NCBI GenBank assembly: GCA_014898415.1
Contig: RCTD01000005.1
Coordinates: 930,001 to 994,000 of the forward strand
Source of the DNA: Stromatinia cepivora
Taxonomy: Eukaryota > Ascomycota > Leotiomycetes > Helotiales > Sclerotiniaceae
Direction of reading: 5' to 3'
DNA length: 64,000 bases
Under the pieces are notes generated by a model. That model had not been told where the DNA came from, ran no database searches, and saw only the letters and a list, made by a program, of their open reading frames with translations. Position 1 is the stretch's first letter; every line of letters begins with the position of its first letter. This document shows positions 1 through 11,000 of this stretch, piece by piece. The position numbers were made by a program, and so were the translations under genes.

Positions 1-1728
1 GCACTACTGAAAATAGATTAGATCACTTTGGAATTGTAATTGTGGTGAAGTGTGGCCCAACCAAGAAATGAAAGAGTAAATTATTAACCACATTACGTCA
101 TAACCATCGTTTTTGTTTCTCTTCACCTGCTTTTCCAGCCATGAAACATATCCAATCCTGCTTATGGAAATATCAAAATTTGAATTATTGGATATCAGTG
201 ATTCAGTCCATATCTATGAACCTGCATATTTTTTACAATTGGTGAATCAACGAATAGATTCCCTTCTTTTGTATTTTCTTTTCGATTTTGATACGATTCA
301 ACAATTTATTTTGGGTAGCATCATAATAATTGCCGTGGATGACGGAAATTTGACTCTCTCCTCGGTGTCACATGCATCCGATTGGCTTTTCACCTTTTCC
401 CTCTTTTTGCGGGGACCTGTGAGTGTGGCGGTGCTGTGGCGTTTCGGGGACATTTCTTCATGTGATTCGAAACTCTAAATTTCATTCGTCTCGTTTTTTA
501 TTTTGCACTTTGCTAAGCCGCCTACATGGCAAAAGTCAAAGCCACCCAGAAATGACGAGGTTGGGACTTTGTGGTTGTGCCTGCAAAGAACATCAACATC
601 TTTCTTGGCAAACGCGTACTGGTGCATTGCAAGGCTACACGAGTCAAGGTGAGTTTGGGGGTGAGGTGTTGGGAAGGATATTCGACACTGCATTTGAAAA
701 GCTTGTTTACCCTGTGGCTGGGTAATAAAATAAACGGTACAGGTACTCATGGAGTTGGCCTTGAAATCACAATGCGTTTGTGGGAACTTGTAAGATGCAT
801 TGATTCACAATTCAATGGGGCTTTGCTTCCTCCCTGATCACGACGAACAAAAACATCGACGAACAAGAACATCGTTGCCATCCTAGAAAGACCTCGATTA
901 TTTAGATGTGTATGCGCGAGTGCGTTTGTGGGGTTCGGGTACTTCGTACTGGGTCTAGTTTCCAGCTTAGGGACAAGTAGTCTTAAGGCGAGACGTTATC
1001 TCGCACACGGACTTGGGTTTTCATCTGCCGAAGCTCGATCATTTGAATAGAAATCAAGTCTTGTTCACTTCAAAATGGAAAAGATGGAGGTTTCTCAAAT
1101 CAGCGTTGGTGTAAGAAAGTGCACGTCAAAAAGAACAATTGGCTGAACATTACGATTTGAGCAAAGCTCCTTATGAGAGAATAGCTACATACCAGGGTTG
1201 GATTTTCCAGGCAGAACTACATACCAATCTCAGTGCTGGGGATTATAGACATATATATATGGTCAATGAGTGGGTAGACAATAAGCGTGTCCCTGTTCAT
1301 CAAACTCACGCTCGGTGGAACAAGAATATAGATTTATTGATCATCAAATCTGAATTCTCACATATTCATCCGAACTCTAGCTGAGCCCACGGGCCTAATC
1401 AAAAAACATTCAATCTTTAAAATGCCAAAAGTGTAACTTGTCGACGGCCTAAAGAGCAATTACTTTCTAGGTGTAGATTGCTAGGCACGAATACCTATTG
1501 AATCTGTAAAGATGTGCCAATTGGTAAATTGAGCAAATAATAAGCAACAAGTCTATTGATACCTAGCTATATGCATATGTTTTTGAAGAGCTGAGTGACA
1601 ATGATCTTAAGACTTCACTTTAAGGATAATTTGCCATTTTATGCCTCAGGTATCAACCCCGCGCCTACACAAATTTTATGTTTATGCAAGATCATCCTCT
1701 TCAACACATCTCATAACCACCACCCGAT
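1..1728. other. No confident gene; intergenic or edge sequence
   Basis: I find no open frame here with recognisable protein character or a convincing intron set. The short frames between 113 and 837 overlap on both strands and look random. One stretch (1115-1384) reads like a coding exon and is listed separately. The left part may hold the 3' UTR of a gene outside the window. Confidence 0.5.
1115..1384 (+). pseudogene. Orphan exon-like fragment, about 89 codons
   Basis: An open stretch directly follows a TAA at 1112-1114 and ends with TAG at 1382-1384. Its composition is balanced and protein-like, with many charged and aromatic residues (for example QLAEHYDLSKAPYERIATY), unlike the random frames around it. 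There is no in-frame ATG near its start. An AG at 1114-1115 could serve as a splice acceptor, but I found no convincing upstream exon. It may be the last exon of a broken gene or chance. I do not recognise a family. Confidence 0.22.
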
Positions 1729-3240
1729 ATGCCACGAGATCCTCTGATCGGCCTCGTAGGCAAGCCCTCTTCAGGGAAAAGTACAACCCTAAATAGTCTT
1801 ACCGATGCTTCGTCAAAAGTTGGTGCGTAAATATATTCTCCATGCTATTCCACCCAACCTCAAATTACCCCTCCATTTACTTACATCCCCTCTCTCATGT
1901 AGGCAATTTTCCGTAAGCACTCACTCCATGAATTATATGCGCACATACCCAGGAATACGAATAGGAAGCTGTGAAAATCGCACAAAAGTAGAGCAAGAAA
2001 GACAAAATACTGAGCCATTTCCAGATTCACAACCATCGACCCTCAACGCGCAATCGGCTACCTTCAAATCGACTGCGCCTGCGCCCGCTATAATCTTCAA
2101 TCGCGCTGCAAACCCAACTATGGTTCCTGTATAGACGGACGTCGCTCCGTTCCCATCGAACTCCTCGATGTAGCCGGTCTCGTTCCTGGCGCCCATGAGG
2201 GAAAAGGTCTTGGAAATAAGTTTCTCGACGATTTACGCCACGCAGATGCACTCATCCACGTCGTGGACGTAAGTGGCACTACTGATGCAGAAGGCAAAGC
2301 AACAAGAGGTTATGATCCTAGTTATGATATCGTGTGGTTGCGTTCGGAGATTGTAGCATGGATTCGAGGAAACTTGATGCAGAAATGGGGATCTATAAAA
2401 CGGAGACATGTAGCTGTGAAAGCTACAGCTGTCGAGACTTTGCAGGGGCAGTTTTCCGGATATGGAAGTACAAGTGCGGTGGTTGCGAGGACGTTGGATA
2501 AATTGGGGTTGAAGGAACCGTTAGAACATTGGTCTGATGAAACGATTGATATGGTGGTAAATGCTTTTACGGATGAGAAATTCCCGACGGTTATTGCACT
2601 TAATAAAATCGATCATGCGGATGCGGATAAGAATATTAGCAAGATTGCGAAGATGCAGGATCCGAAGAGTATTGTGTTGTGTAGTGCTGTTTCGGAGGTT
2701 TTCTTGAGGAGGTTGGCTAAACAGGGCTTTGTCAGGTATACGGAGGGAAGTGAGTTTGTGGATACGAGGGATGATCTAATTGCCGATGGTGACGAAACTG
2801 GTGGAGGTCTGAAAGAATTGGACGAGAGGCTCAAAACGAGAATTGAGAATCTAAAGGACATGGTTCTTTACAGATTTGGAAGTACGGGAGTAGTACAAGT
2901 ACTTTCTCGAGCAGCAGAATTGCTAGGTTTAGTACCAGTATTTCCTGTAAGGAACGTAGGAAGTCTGATAGCAGGAACTGGTGGTTCTGGGAGCGAGAAG
3001 GTGTTTAGGGATTGTGTGTTGGTCAAGAAAAATACTACAGTCGCGGAGTGTGCAAGGAAAGTTATGGGAGATGCTCCTTTAGCTTATGTCGAAGGAGCTG
3101 GTGGGGTGAGAGTTTCGGAAGATGCTATTGTTTCTGTTGGTCATAATGATGTGCGTATACCTTTCCTTTCCTTTTTACATACAAAAAAAAATCATACTAA
3201 CGATTATCAGATCCTTTCCTTCAGAGTCGGCAGAGCATGA
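1729..3240 (+). CDS. Ygr210-like (archaeal-type YchF/Obg) GTPase with C-terminal TGS domain
   Basis: Four exons: 1729-1822, 1903-1912 (only 10 nt), 2025-3150 and 3211-3240. They join in frame to 419 codons, close to the roughly 410 aa of yeast Ygr210c. All introns are GT-AG; the last is exactly 60 nt and stop-free, so unspliced RNA would stay open. The P-loop GKPSSGKS is at residues 11-18. The switch [14 protein letters not shown] starts near residue 83, and the NKID base-recognition motif is at 228-231. A TGS-like domain fills about 325-418 and ends SFRVGRA. The family is an Obg-related GTPase branch shared by archaea and fungi, with poorly defined cellular roles and proposed links to translation. 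The ATG at 1729 places the P-loop right at the N-terminus, as is usual. The spliced frame shows no damage. Confidence 0.93.
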
Positions 3241-3835
3241 AAGCTCACAACTTTCATCTCAAAATGTATGTACGGTACGGGTCTGGCGTTTTGAAGAAGG
3301 ATTCAGCATAGCAAATGGCGTTCGTGAGGTATTATCAAACCTTCAATATATTGGGAATTTACTCGAGTCATTTCTGGTCGACACGTGCACTCCATTTCTC
3401 TTTTATCCCTTACATATGTCACTGATCATTGCGGTCAGCTTTTACACCACACCCCTCACAGTGATGTCCACTCATCTCGGCAAAAGCGGATGCTGTCAAT
3501 GGTCTTTTTCCACGATATATTCTATCATTACCAACAAGTAGCATCTTGTCTAACCTACTTATTGATACTTCCCGATACTCAGCCACTAACAATACCAACA
3601 ATCTTGAAATACCTGAATGAAATCATCAGCCACACTCGCCACAGTTCATCGCTAAAACGAGGACTAGCAGTACCCCGCGTTGTAGATCCCCCTAAAGTTG
3701 TGACGCCATCGAAATACTAGTTGACGTCTCCATTACCGGTTGCCAAGTAGCCACTAATGCATAAATGAACGATTAGCTAAGGGGCAAGAACTCTTGATCT
3801 AAGCTTCCAGAGCTATTACAAGCTATTACATAGCT
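3241..3835. other. Intergenic, 3' flank of the GTPase gene
   Basis: Short frames on both strands here (3122-3720) lack protein character. This probably holds the GTPase 3' UTR and terminator and the distal promoter of the next gene. I see no repeat or RNA gene. Confidence 0.5.
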
Positions 3836-4060
3836 CTTTCTCGCTACCTATTTCTCGCACAATCCTATTTTTCTTTTCTTGCTTTCTGTCCTACTTTTCC
3901 TCTTCAATTCTTTAATACTTTTACAACTATCAATCATTTCATATCTGCAGACACATATATCAACGTACACAACCCAATTCATCATTCCTAATTGTCAACA
4001 CTCTATCACCATCTCATCACATCTATCAAAGACCCAAACTCCCACCCAACATCTCAAACC
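3836..4060 (+). promoter_or_regulatory. Pyrimidine-rich leader/core promoter of the 4061 gene
   Basis: About 225 nt upstream of the ATG at 4061 are strongly biased to C and T on the plus strand, with runs such as TTTTTCTTTTCTTGC near 3868-3882. They pass into an A/C-rich stretch just before the start codon. Such CT-rich tracts followed by an A/C-rich leader are typical of constitutive promoters and 5' UTRs in filamentous ascomycetes. No TATA box is evident. Confidence 0.4.
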
Positions 4061-4624
4061 ATGGCCCCAGCCATATCCACCTCCCCCTACTCCCGCATCC
4101 GCCACCTAACCCCCAACCCACGTCTCCACCTCCAATTCTTCCGCATTCCCTCCCCAACCCACCAACCACAACCACAACTCCAACCCGCCCAATCCTCCAA
4201 AACGCCCGCATCCCAACGTCCCCGCTCCTTCTCAACCAGCACCCACTACCGCACCCCATGGCCCGGAACCCCTCCGTCCGAAAACGCAGGCACAGACAAG
4301 CCCTCCGAAAAATACCAAGTCGAACACGACGAGTCCCAAAAAGCGAAGCAGGAAAAGGCAAAGGGGGATAGTGGGAGTGCGGGGTTAGAGGGCGAACCGG
4401 TGGATCAGGCGAAGGAGGGGAAGAAGAAGGTTAAGGTGGAGTTTCCGAAGGCCGCCAAGCAGGGTCCGATTATTGGGATGGAGGATGAGAGGGGTGGGGT
4501 GAGTTGTTTCTTTTTGTTTTCTTGTTGAGGTGGGAAGAAAGAAGAAAGAAGGAAGAGGATGGGTGAATATAAAGAAAGTGGGAATGCTGGCTAATGTGAT
4601 ATGTGTGAATAGAAAGGTGCTTAG
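4061..4624 (+). CDS. Small predicted mitochondrial protein, unknown function
   Basis: Two exons, 4061-4498 and 4613-4624, with a 114-nt GT-AG intron (donor GTGAGT, branch-like GCTAATG), give 149 aa. The ATG sits in a good fungal context (ACCATGG). The first 85 or so residues are rich in Arg, Pro, Ser and Thr with almost no acidic residues. They end in a typical fungal mitochondrial processing region (RPRSFSTSTHYR), so import into mitochondria is likely. The second half is hydrophilic and rich in Lys and Glu, without membrane segments. It closes on the compact tail PIIGMEDERGGKGA, whose last three codons come from exon 2. I recognise this layout from small uncharacterised fungal proteins but cannot assign a function. 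The first half is very C-rich and the second very G-rich on the coding strand. Confidence 0.72.
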
Positions 4625-7600
4625 ATTGAAAAATGATGGAATACTTGTGGTACACGGCGCATGAAGGTCAAAAGTGATTCTTTCTTTCTTGTATTGAAGT
4701 AACGATCGGACATGTGTAAGGTTATGGGCTGACCGATTGAAACATTACTTGGGGACTTGCCACCTTCTTCTACATAAACGGTTGAAATCACAACAATGCA
4801 TTCCATGTACTCAAACAACAAATTAATCTATTTCATCAACACATCTGATCTATTACCCTTCCCCAAACTGCTCACTCCGCCTCGCTCATACATATATATC
4901 AACCACAAAACCCGTTCATCTTTACAATTTCTCACTAATAAGTAGAGTACTCTGGCACCTTTTCGGAGACGATAGCCGTAATGAATTCAAGCATGCACTG
5001 CCGTAGTCTGAAATTCCCAATTATACCGCAACTGGACTAGAAATCAAAAGAAGATAAAACTTACCCAGTGTGCAGGAATCAATCTACATAAAATACCTTA
5101 AAGGGAGCTCCATAATACCAATATCCAAACCCAAGCCCAGTACACATTTTTACCTAAACCCATAGATACCGTAGCATTTAATGTAGTATATTACCTGACT
5201 GTGTATAAATGGTTCCAGTATGGTAATCCTGTCAAATCTCATTATTTTGTAACCAATAAAATAATATGTATTTGCAAATCCTCTAAATATGAATATCTCC
5301 ATGGTCAATGTACCCGTATATAATCGACTCATATACCTGTGCGCAGTTCTACCCACCCATTGTCATGAGACAGACTTACTTCAAGCTTTCCTTTCATGGA
5401 AAGCCAGATATAACATTCGTTAACATTAACCATTGGGAATTGGCGATGATGAGCAGCGATGTTCAGAGATATACCGAGTTAGAACTGCATAAAAGCTCAA
5501 TCGGTATTATTATGATTGCAGCAAAAAGCGAGAATTTACAGTAATTGCAATAAAATAAAATACAAAAATGATAACCAGTACACACCATAGATAGCCCTAT
5601 ACGTATTTAGCAGTTTCAGTAAGAGTCCGCTTCCCAGCTAGAGGTACACGAAGCAAAGTCTAGCCACCTCATCACATGGTTATATCTGGATCAATTATTT
5701 CTTGTTTTTCCTTGAGTAGATGTGGGTACGTAAACATTTGATTATAATTCCTTGTAAGATATTACTAAGAGATGTTATGTGTACTAAGTACATTGAGGAA
5801 AACATGAATTGCAATATTAAGTAATCCTACTTCGATATTTCCTCGTGGAAGTATTCTGGATCCATCATTAAGAACATTGTTTCCCAGTTGCGTTGCTGGG
5901 GTCAGGAAATAAACAGAGTTCCATCCATACTCGGAACAGAGAAGGTTTTTCCCGAGAGACTAAGAGTCCAGGTGCGCAGCTTGTTCTCGAGAGTGCTTGG
6001 AAAGATCCAAGTCGAGAGTTCCTGAAGTCCCTCCAAGTGGCGACCCGTATCATTTGCGATCTCGACGGAGTGAGATCCAAATGCCCTACTGGTGTTCTTT
6101 AGTGCTAATGGCTCATATATAACTGTCCGAAGTGACATACTTATCAAAATTTTTCCATTCAGGCCCGCAAATCGTATTACGAGCTTCGTGATCATTTTAG
6201 CCCTCCACGCTCACCATTTATAATGTTGAGATATCAGTCTGAACTCGAGATACTCAGTCCATCTTCACGCCTTCATTTGTGTATTTTCGAATGGTAGTAT
6301 AGCAATGAGAAACGATAATCCGTGCAAAAGTCTCTCTTCCAAAATGTAGAAGCCGAGAACGGGGGTATATATAAATCACAAGACTTAACGAATGTTGCGT
6401 TGGTGCTACCCGAATGATGCAGTGCTGAGCCGCGTACGACAGAGCCGAGCTAATAGGAGAAAAAGAAGCGCACAACAGATCGGCCTTGTTGCCCTGCATA
6501 AAAATCCTCTAGATCTGAAAACACGGAGAGAATCTGCGATACTTGTAACCAGGCGTCGTCAAGACTGATCGAGAAAGTCCCGACAACGGCTCCCATTCCA
6601 TAACCTAAGCAAACTTGCCGTAATAGTACAACCTTGACTCAAACACCCATAACATATTTCCATACAAGTAAACCTCTACTACTATGATGGTTTGCAATCT
6701 GTAGAAGTTGGGTTGCATGGGGAAGAGTTTGTCTTGTAAGTCACTGCAAAAGGAGGACATCCCTCTGCTACCAAAGCAGCTATCCAAGCCATGATCATCT
6801 GATCATTATCGTATCTTTGATCTGGACTGAGCGAGAGATCCGAAGGTGCAGAAGACATTGTTGGATCCTAAAAAAAGTATCGTTATTCGACAAATATAAT
6901 AGTGTAAGGATATAAATAGGAAAGTTGCATATAATGATGATGATGATAACGATATTATAAAATTACCTCTTCCAATAATAACACAAGATTACCATCAACC
7001 AAAAATTATCAATCAGCGTCGCAAAAACTTTAAATCTGCCTAAACCAAATGAAAAACTTGTTCGCCGATCAATACCATATTATAATTCAGGCGATCCATG
7101 GCGTTGTATATATAGGAAGAGAGATAGCCATCATCGTCGAACGAACACATGAAGCTCGTGATGTGGGGACAGGTGGAACATCTTTCGCGAGTTTTCGAGA
7201 AATTTCTACGCGATGGAGCAGCGACGACGTCGATGCGCATGCACCAACTTTGGGTCCACGAACAAGCCACAATGCAACAATTGTCCTACGTTTGGAATCA
7301 TGCATTTCCAAGGAAGGAGGAGGTAATAATAGCTTGTTCGGACGGGGAGGACTATGAGGAATTTGTGAACCGCACGTGCTTTGACCCACTTAACTTTATT
7401 TAAAGAATGCAAAGGAGAGAAGCTCAAAGCTCAAAGCTCAAAGCTCAAAGCTCAAAGCTCAAAGCTCAAAGCTCAAAGCTCAATGCTCACAACTCAGTAA
7501 CGAATTGCAATCACATCATCACCAGCAAATGCAAGAAAGAATTAATTTTCAACGTCTCATTATGTGCTCATATCAATGTACTGAAGTATTGACCCTATAC

Positions 7601-8021
7601 TATTTACAATCGCTTCCGGCCAAATTCCAGTTCCAAAACGACAATTTTATCAATATCAAGGTTCTATATGCCCCATGAGATTTTGACGAGGGAAGGGGTC
7701 ACAGCCCATTGTACAACCCTGATCAAAATCCCACAGTCGTAGTTCCCCACCCACAAAGTGATGTTATCAATCGACAAAATGCGCAAAGCAACTCGAAGAG
7801 GTTGGTGCCAATGAATAATATGCCCATAAATACTCCTCCCCTCCCTTTCCATCAATATTGAGAATGTGAAAAACAGCCAAAGCAAAATCGCAATACAAAA
7901 ACAATCGTAAACTTCTTTTCCCCAGTCCACGCTATGCAATACAAACGCCAAACTTATTTCCATGGACATGCTATCATTTCTTGCCGAAAAAAGTGTGATA
8001 TAAGGTGGAATGAGATGATCC
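4625..8021. other. 3.4-kb gene-poor interval with one tandem repeat
   Basis: No frame in this interval has convincing coding character. The longest (5902-6195 minus, 7049-7357 plus, 7664-7969 minus) overlap frames on other strands and look random. The right end (about 7600-8021) lies just downstream of the nucleoporin stop codon and probably contains its 3' UTR. The only distinct structure is the 7-bp tandem repeat at 7421-7483. Confidence 0.5.
7421..7483. repeat. Perfect 7-bp tandem repeat, 9 copies
   Basis: The unit AGCTCAA is repeated nine times without a mismatch (63 bp), followed by one diverged unit TGCTCAC. A perfect heptamer array of this length should be highly length-variable by slippage. 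It lies outside any recognised gene. Confidence 0.95.
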
Positions 8022-11000
8022 TCAATTGTTGTTGACCTTGTTATCCTCCAAACACTTGGCTAACTCTTCCGCTAATTCATTTCCCTTTAGTTGAAGAACC
8101 CAGGTCTGCAAACCCTTCCCATCATCACCGACCGTCATAAGCTTGATAGTCTTACCGCTGGCCTCATATTTGACTTGCGAAAGAAGTGATTTATTGAGTA
8201 TAATAGATCCAGATGGATCACTTCGCAAAACAATTCGAGTAGCCTTCGTCCCTTTGTGACGAAGTACCTTCAATGGTCCAACGCCTTTAGTGTCCCATGG
8301 AGATTTCTCGTCACCCTCCTCCCTTGGACTGAACTTCAAAGCCCTAGTCCGAACAGAGTGGATGACATCCTCATTTTCTTCACCTGGATTAGATTCCAAA
8401 AGGTTTACCTGAGCATGGACCTTTTCAGGATCATTGTCATCGGCATCAGTGGCACCATCGGTGGTTGCACCTGGCGAAGTAGCTCGAGAAGTATCTGCGG
8501 AAGCTGCTACGGAAGGGAATAGAGAAGATGTAGCAGATGGAGGACCACCGAACTGGAATCCTGTAATAGTGGTAGGTCCATTGGAGAGAGCAGGAGTTGA
8601 TGCTCCAGAATTACCAAACAATCCGCCAAGTGAGTTGTTGACCGGCTTCGTTGGAGTAGAAGCGGTGAAGTTAAATGTTGGAGCAGAAGGGGCAGCACTA
8701 CCGAATTTAATTGGTGTATCTGGCTTCCAAGTTTTGTCTGCTGGAGTACCAGAAGTTGCCCCGAAAGAGCTACCGAACATATTCGTGGTTGGCTTTGGTG
8801 CCGAGTTCTCGTTCTCTTCTGGCACAGGATCTCTAGTCATACGACTGAGAAGACTCCCACCAGCACCAGGAGTGGGCGTAGTTGCGCCAGAGCTAGCAGT
8901 TGAACCAAACAAATTTAGCTTTGGTGGCTCAGTAACTGCTTTTTTGGAGGCAATGCTAGAACCGGACTCGTCAACGGGAGTACTAGGTGCACTCCCGGTG
9001 CCATTGCTTGTATTTGGTTTATAGCTTGGATCCTTCTTTTCGCTCTCGCCGTCAGAACCGTCATCAAAACTTTCATCATCCCCATCATTTTGATTATTTG
9101 AGTCCGCATCGGAAAGATGTGCAAAGGGGTTGCCAGCAAATGAAGATGTCTTTGCAGCACCACCAAGGACGGATCCAGTGCCAGAGAATAAGTTGGGAGT
9201 GGATGTTCTTGAGGCGTTTGCTGAACTGAAGATACTCTCAGCAGCTCCGGTGGTAGGTTTAGCTTGTCCGAACAATGGCGTAGAAGTAGTAGTGGCGACT
9301 GGTGCAAATATATTTGTAGCTGCTGGCTTTGCAGTTTCTTTTGCTTCGGTGGATTTTGCAGTTGCAGTGGATTTGACGAGGAAATTAGGAGCTTTGCTCT
9401 TTGCAAGCTCTTCCAATTCTTTAAGCTCCGCAGCTCTCTTCTTTTTGTAATTGGCCTCCCACTCAGCCTCATCATCATCCTCAGAATCGAAATCGTCGTC
9501 CTTAGCCTTTTGCATTAACAACTTCTCATTATCTTCTGCACTTTCAGCCGCTTTTTGACCAAATTGGGCCATGAAGTTGACAGGCCCGCTTCCGAAAGTT
9601 GGTGGCTTGACACCACCAGTAGGAGCACCAGCGAATGTAGGTGGTTTAATACCACCAGTAGGAGCACTAGAAAAAGTAGGTGGTTTAATACCACCAGTAG
9701 GAGCACCAGAAAAGGTAGGTGGTTTTATACCGCTAGTACCAGTAAAGATGGGTGGTTTGGTCGGAGATGTAGTAGGTGTGGTGGAGGTAGGTGTAAATTT
9801 GAAGGCCGGAGGTTTGCTGGGTGTGGTAGAGGTTGTGGCGGTATTAGACTTGATGGGAGAAGCACCTGCCAGATTTCCAAATGGATTGGCAATAGGTGCC
9901 TCTGCTGGAGCAGACACGGCTTCCTTAGCAGCTCCAGGCAATGCCCGGGTCTTTCTCTCTGGGCTGGCCGATCTTGTTGATTTCTCTGGGCTGTCCAAAA
10001 TATTCTTGAACATGTTAGAAGTGCTTGAACTAGAACCATTAACTGTTCTCTTGTTACTGTTCTTGCCATCTTCAATTCCTTCAGGATCATTTTGAGTCAA
10101 ATAAAGCTCAGGCTTTCTCTTCTTGCTGCTGCCACTTTCAGCTACTTCGTTTTGGGTTGGCTGCTCGGGCCTTCCCTTCTTGCTGCTAACGCTTTCAACT
10201 TCTTCGTTGTGATTAGTCTGCTCGGGCTTTCTCTTCTTATTTCCACCACTCTCACCATCACCCGATTCCAGTTGAGTCTCATTCTTTCTCTTCTTATTTG
10301 GAGTAGGTTCTGAAGCCGCGCTTCTGGAGGGCGATTTACTTCGGCTGGATGAACGACCAGGCTGAAGTTTTGGTGCTTTTAGCACCGAGTTGCCATTGAG
10401 CTCAGACTCGGACTCATTTGTCGCACGTGGGCGTTTATCAGGGCTCCGAGTACTTCGCGAGCGCTTTTCAGGGCTCGGAACACGATGTGGGCGTTCTTTG
10501 TCTTGTCTGATTCGCTTCTGAGGACTCATGTTTTCTTGGTTCTCGTCATTCTCAAGACCAGCTTGTGCTCTGCATCGCTTGTTTGAAATGTAATCAATCT
10601 TATGTTCTGCGAGAATCTCTTTCTTTTTAGCCTCCATCCATGCCAGTCCCCTGGATGGGTCCGCGCCAGGTGGTAGATGATGGAAGTAGGCTGCCATTGC
10701 TCTTTGCACAGATGCGATACGCCAAAGTGCTTTGAATTCGTTTCTTTGCACTGTATCAAAGTTAAGAGGCATATTTCTCTCCATCTCCAAGTCCGTAGGT
10801 TCAGAAACTTGAAACTCGAAATCGGACAATCTACCAGGAGCAAGTGCTTGATTATCAAGAGGCGGATGTTGCGAGGATGCATTTGCAGGGGCACAAAGAG
10901 CGAGCGAGTCGGAAACAGAACTGTTATTTGGTGATCCGTTCAAGGCTTGAGTGCCTTGTGTTTGAGAAGGGAAGCCAAGCGCGTTGCTTGAAAGAGGATG

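Noticed and set aside
113..837. Several overlapping open frames on both strands
   Set aside because: They overlap each other in different frames, mostly start at non-ATG codons, and have no protein-like composition or splice context.
5868..6195. Open frames on both strands (69-97 codons)
   Set aside because: Mutually overlapping; no recognisable motif, no supporting start context or introns.
7040..7427. Cluster of 70-100-codon frames on both strands
   Set aside because: Four overlapping frames of similar length in one stretch indicate chance openness; no domain features.
7664..7969. 101-codon minus-strand frame downstream of the nucleoporin
   Set aside because: Lies where the nucleoporin 3' UTR is expected and has no family resemblance; the hydrophobic patch alone is not evidence of a gene.
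8434..9450. Long open frames antisense to and out of frame with the nucleoporin
   Set aside because: Shadows of a repetitive Ser/Pro/Thr/Gly-rich coding sequence, whose biased codons keep other frames open.
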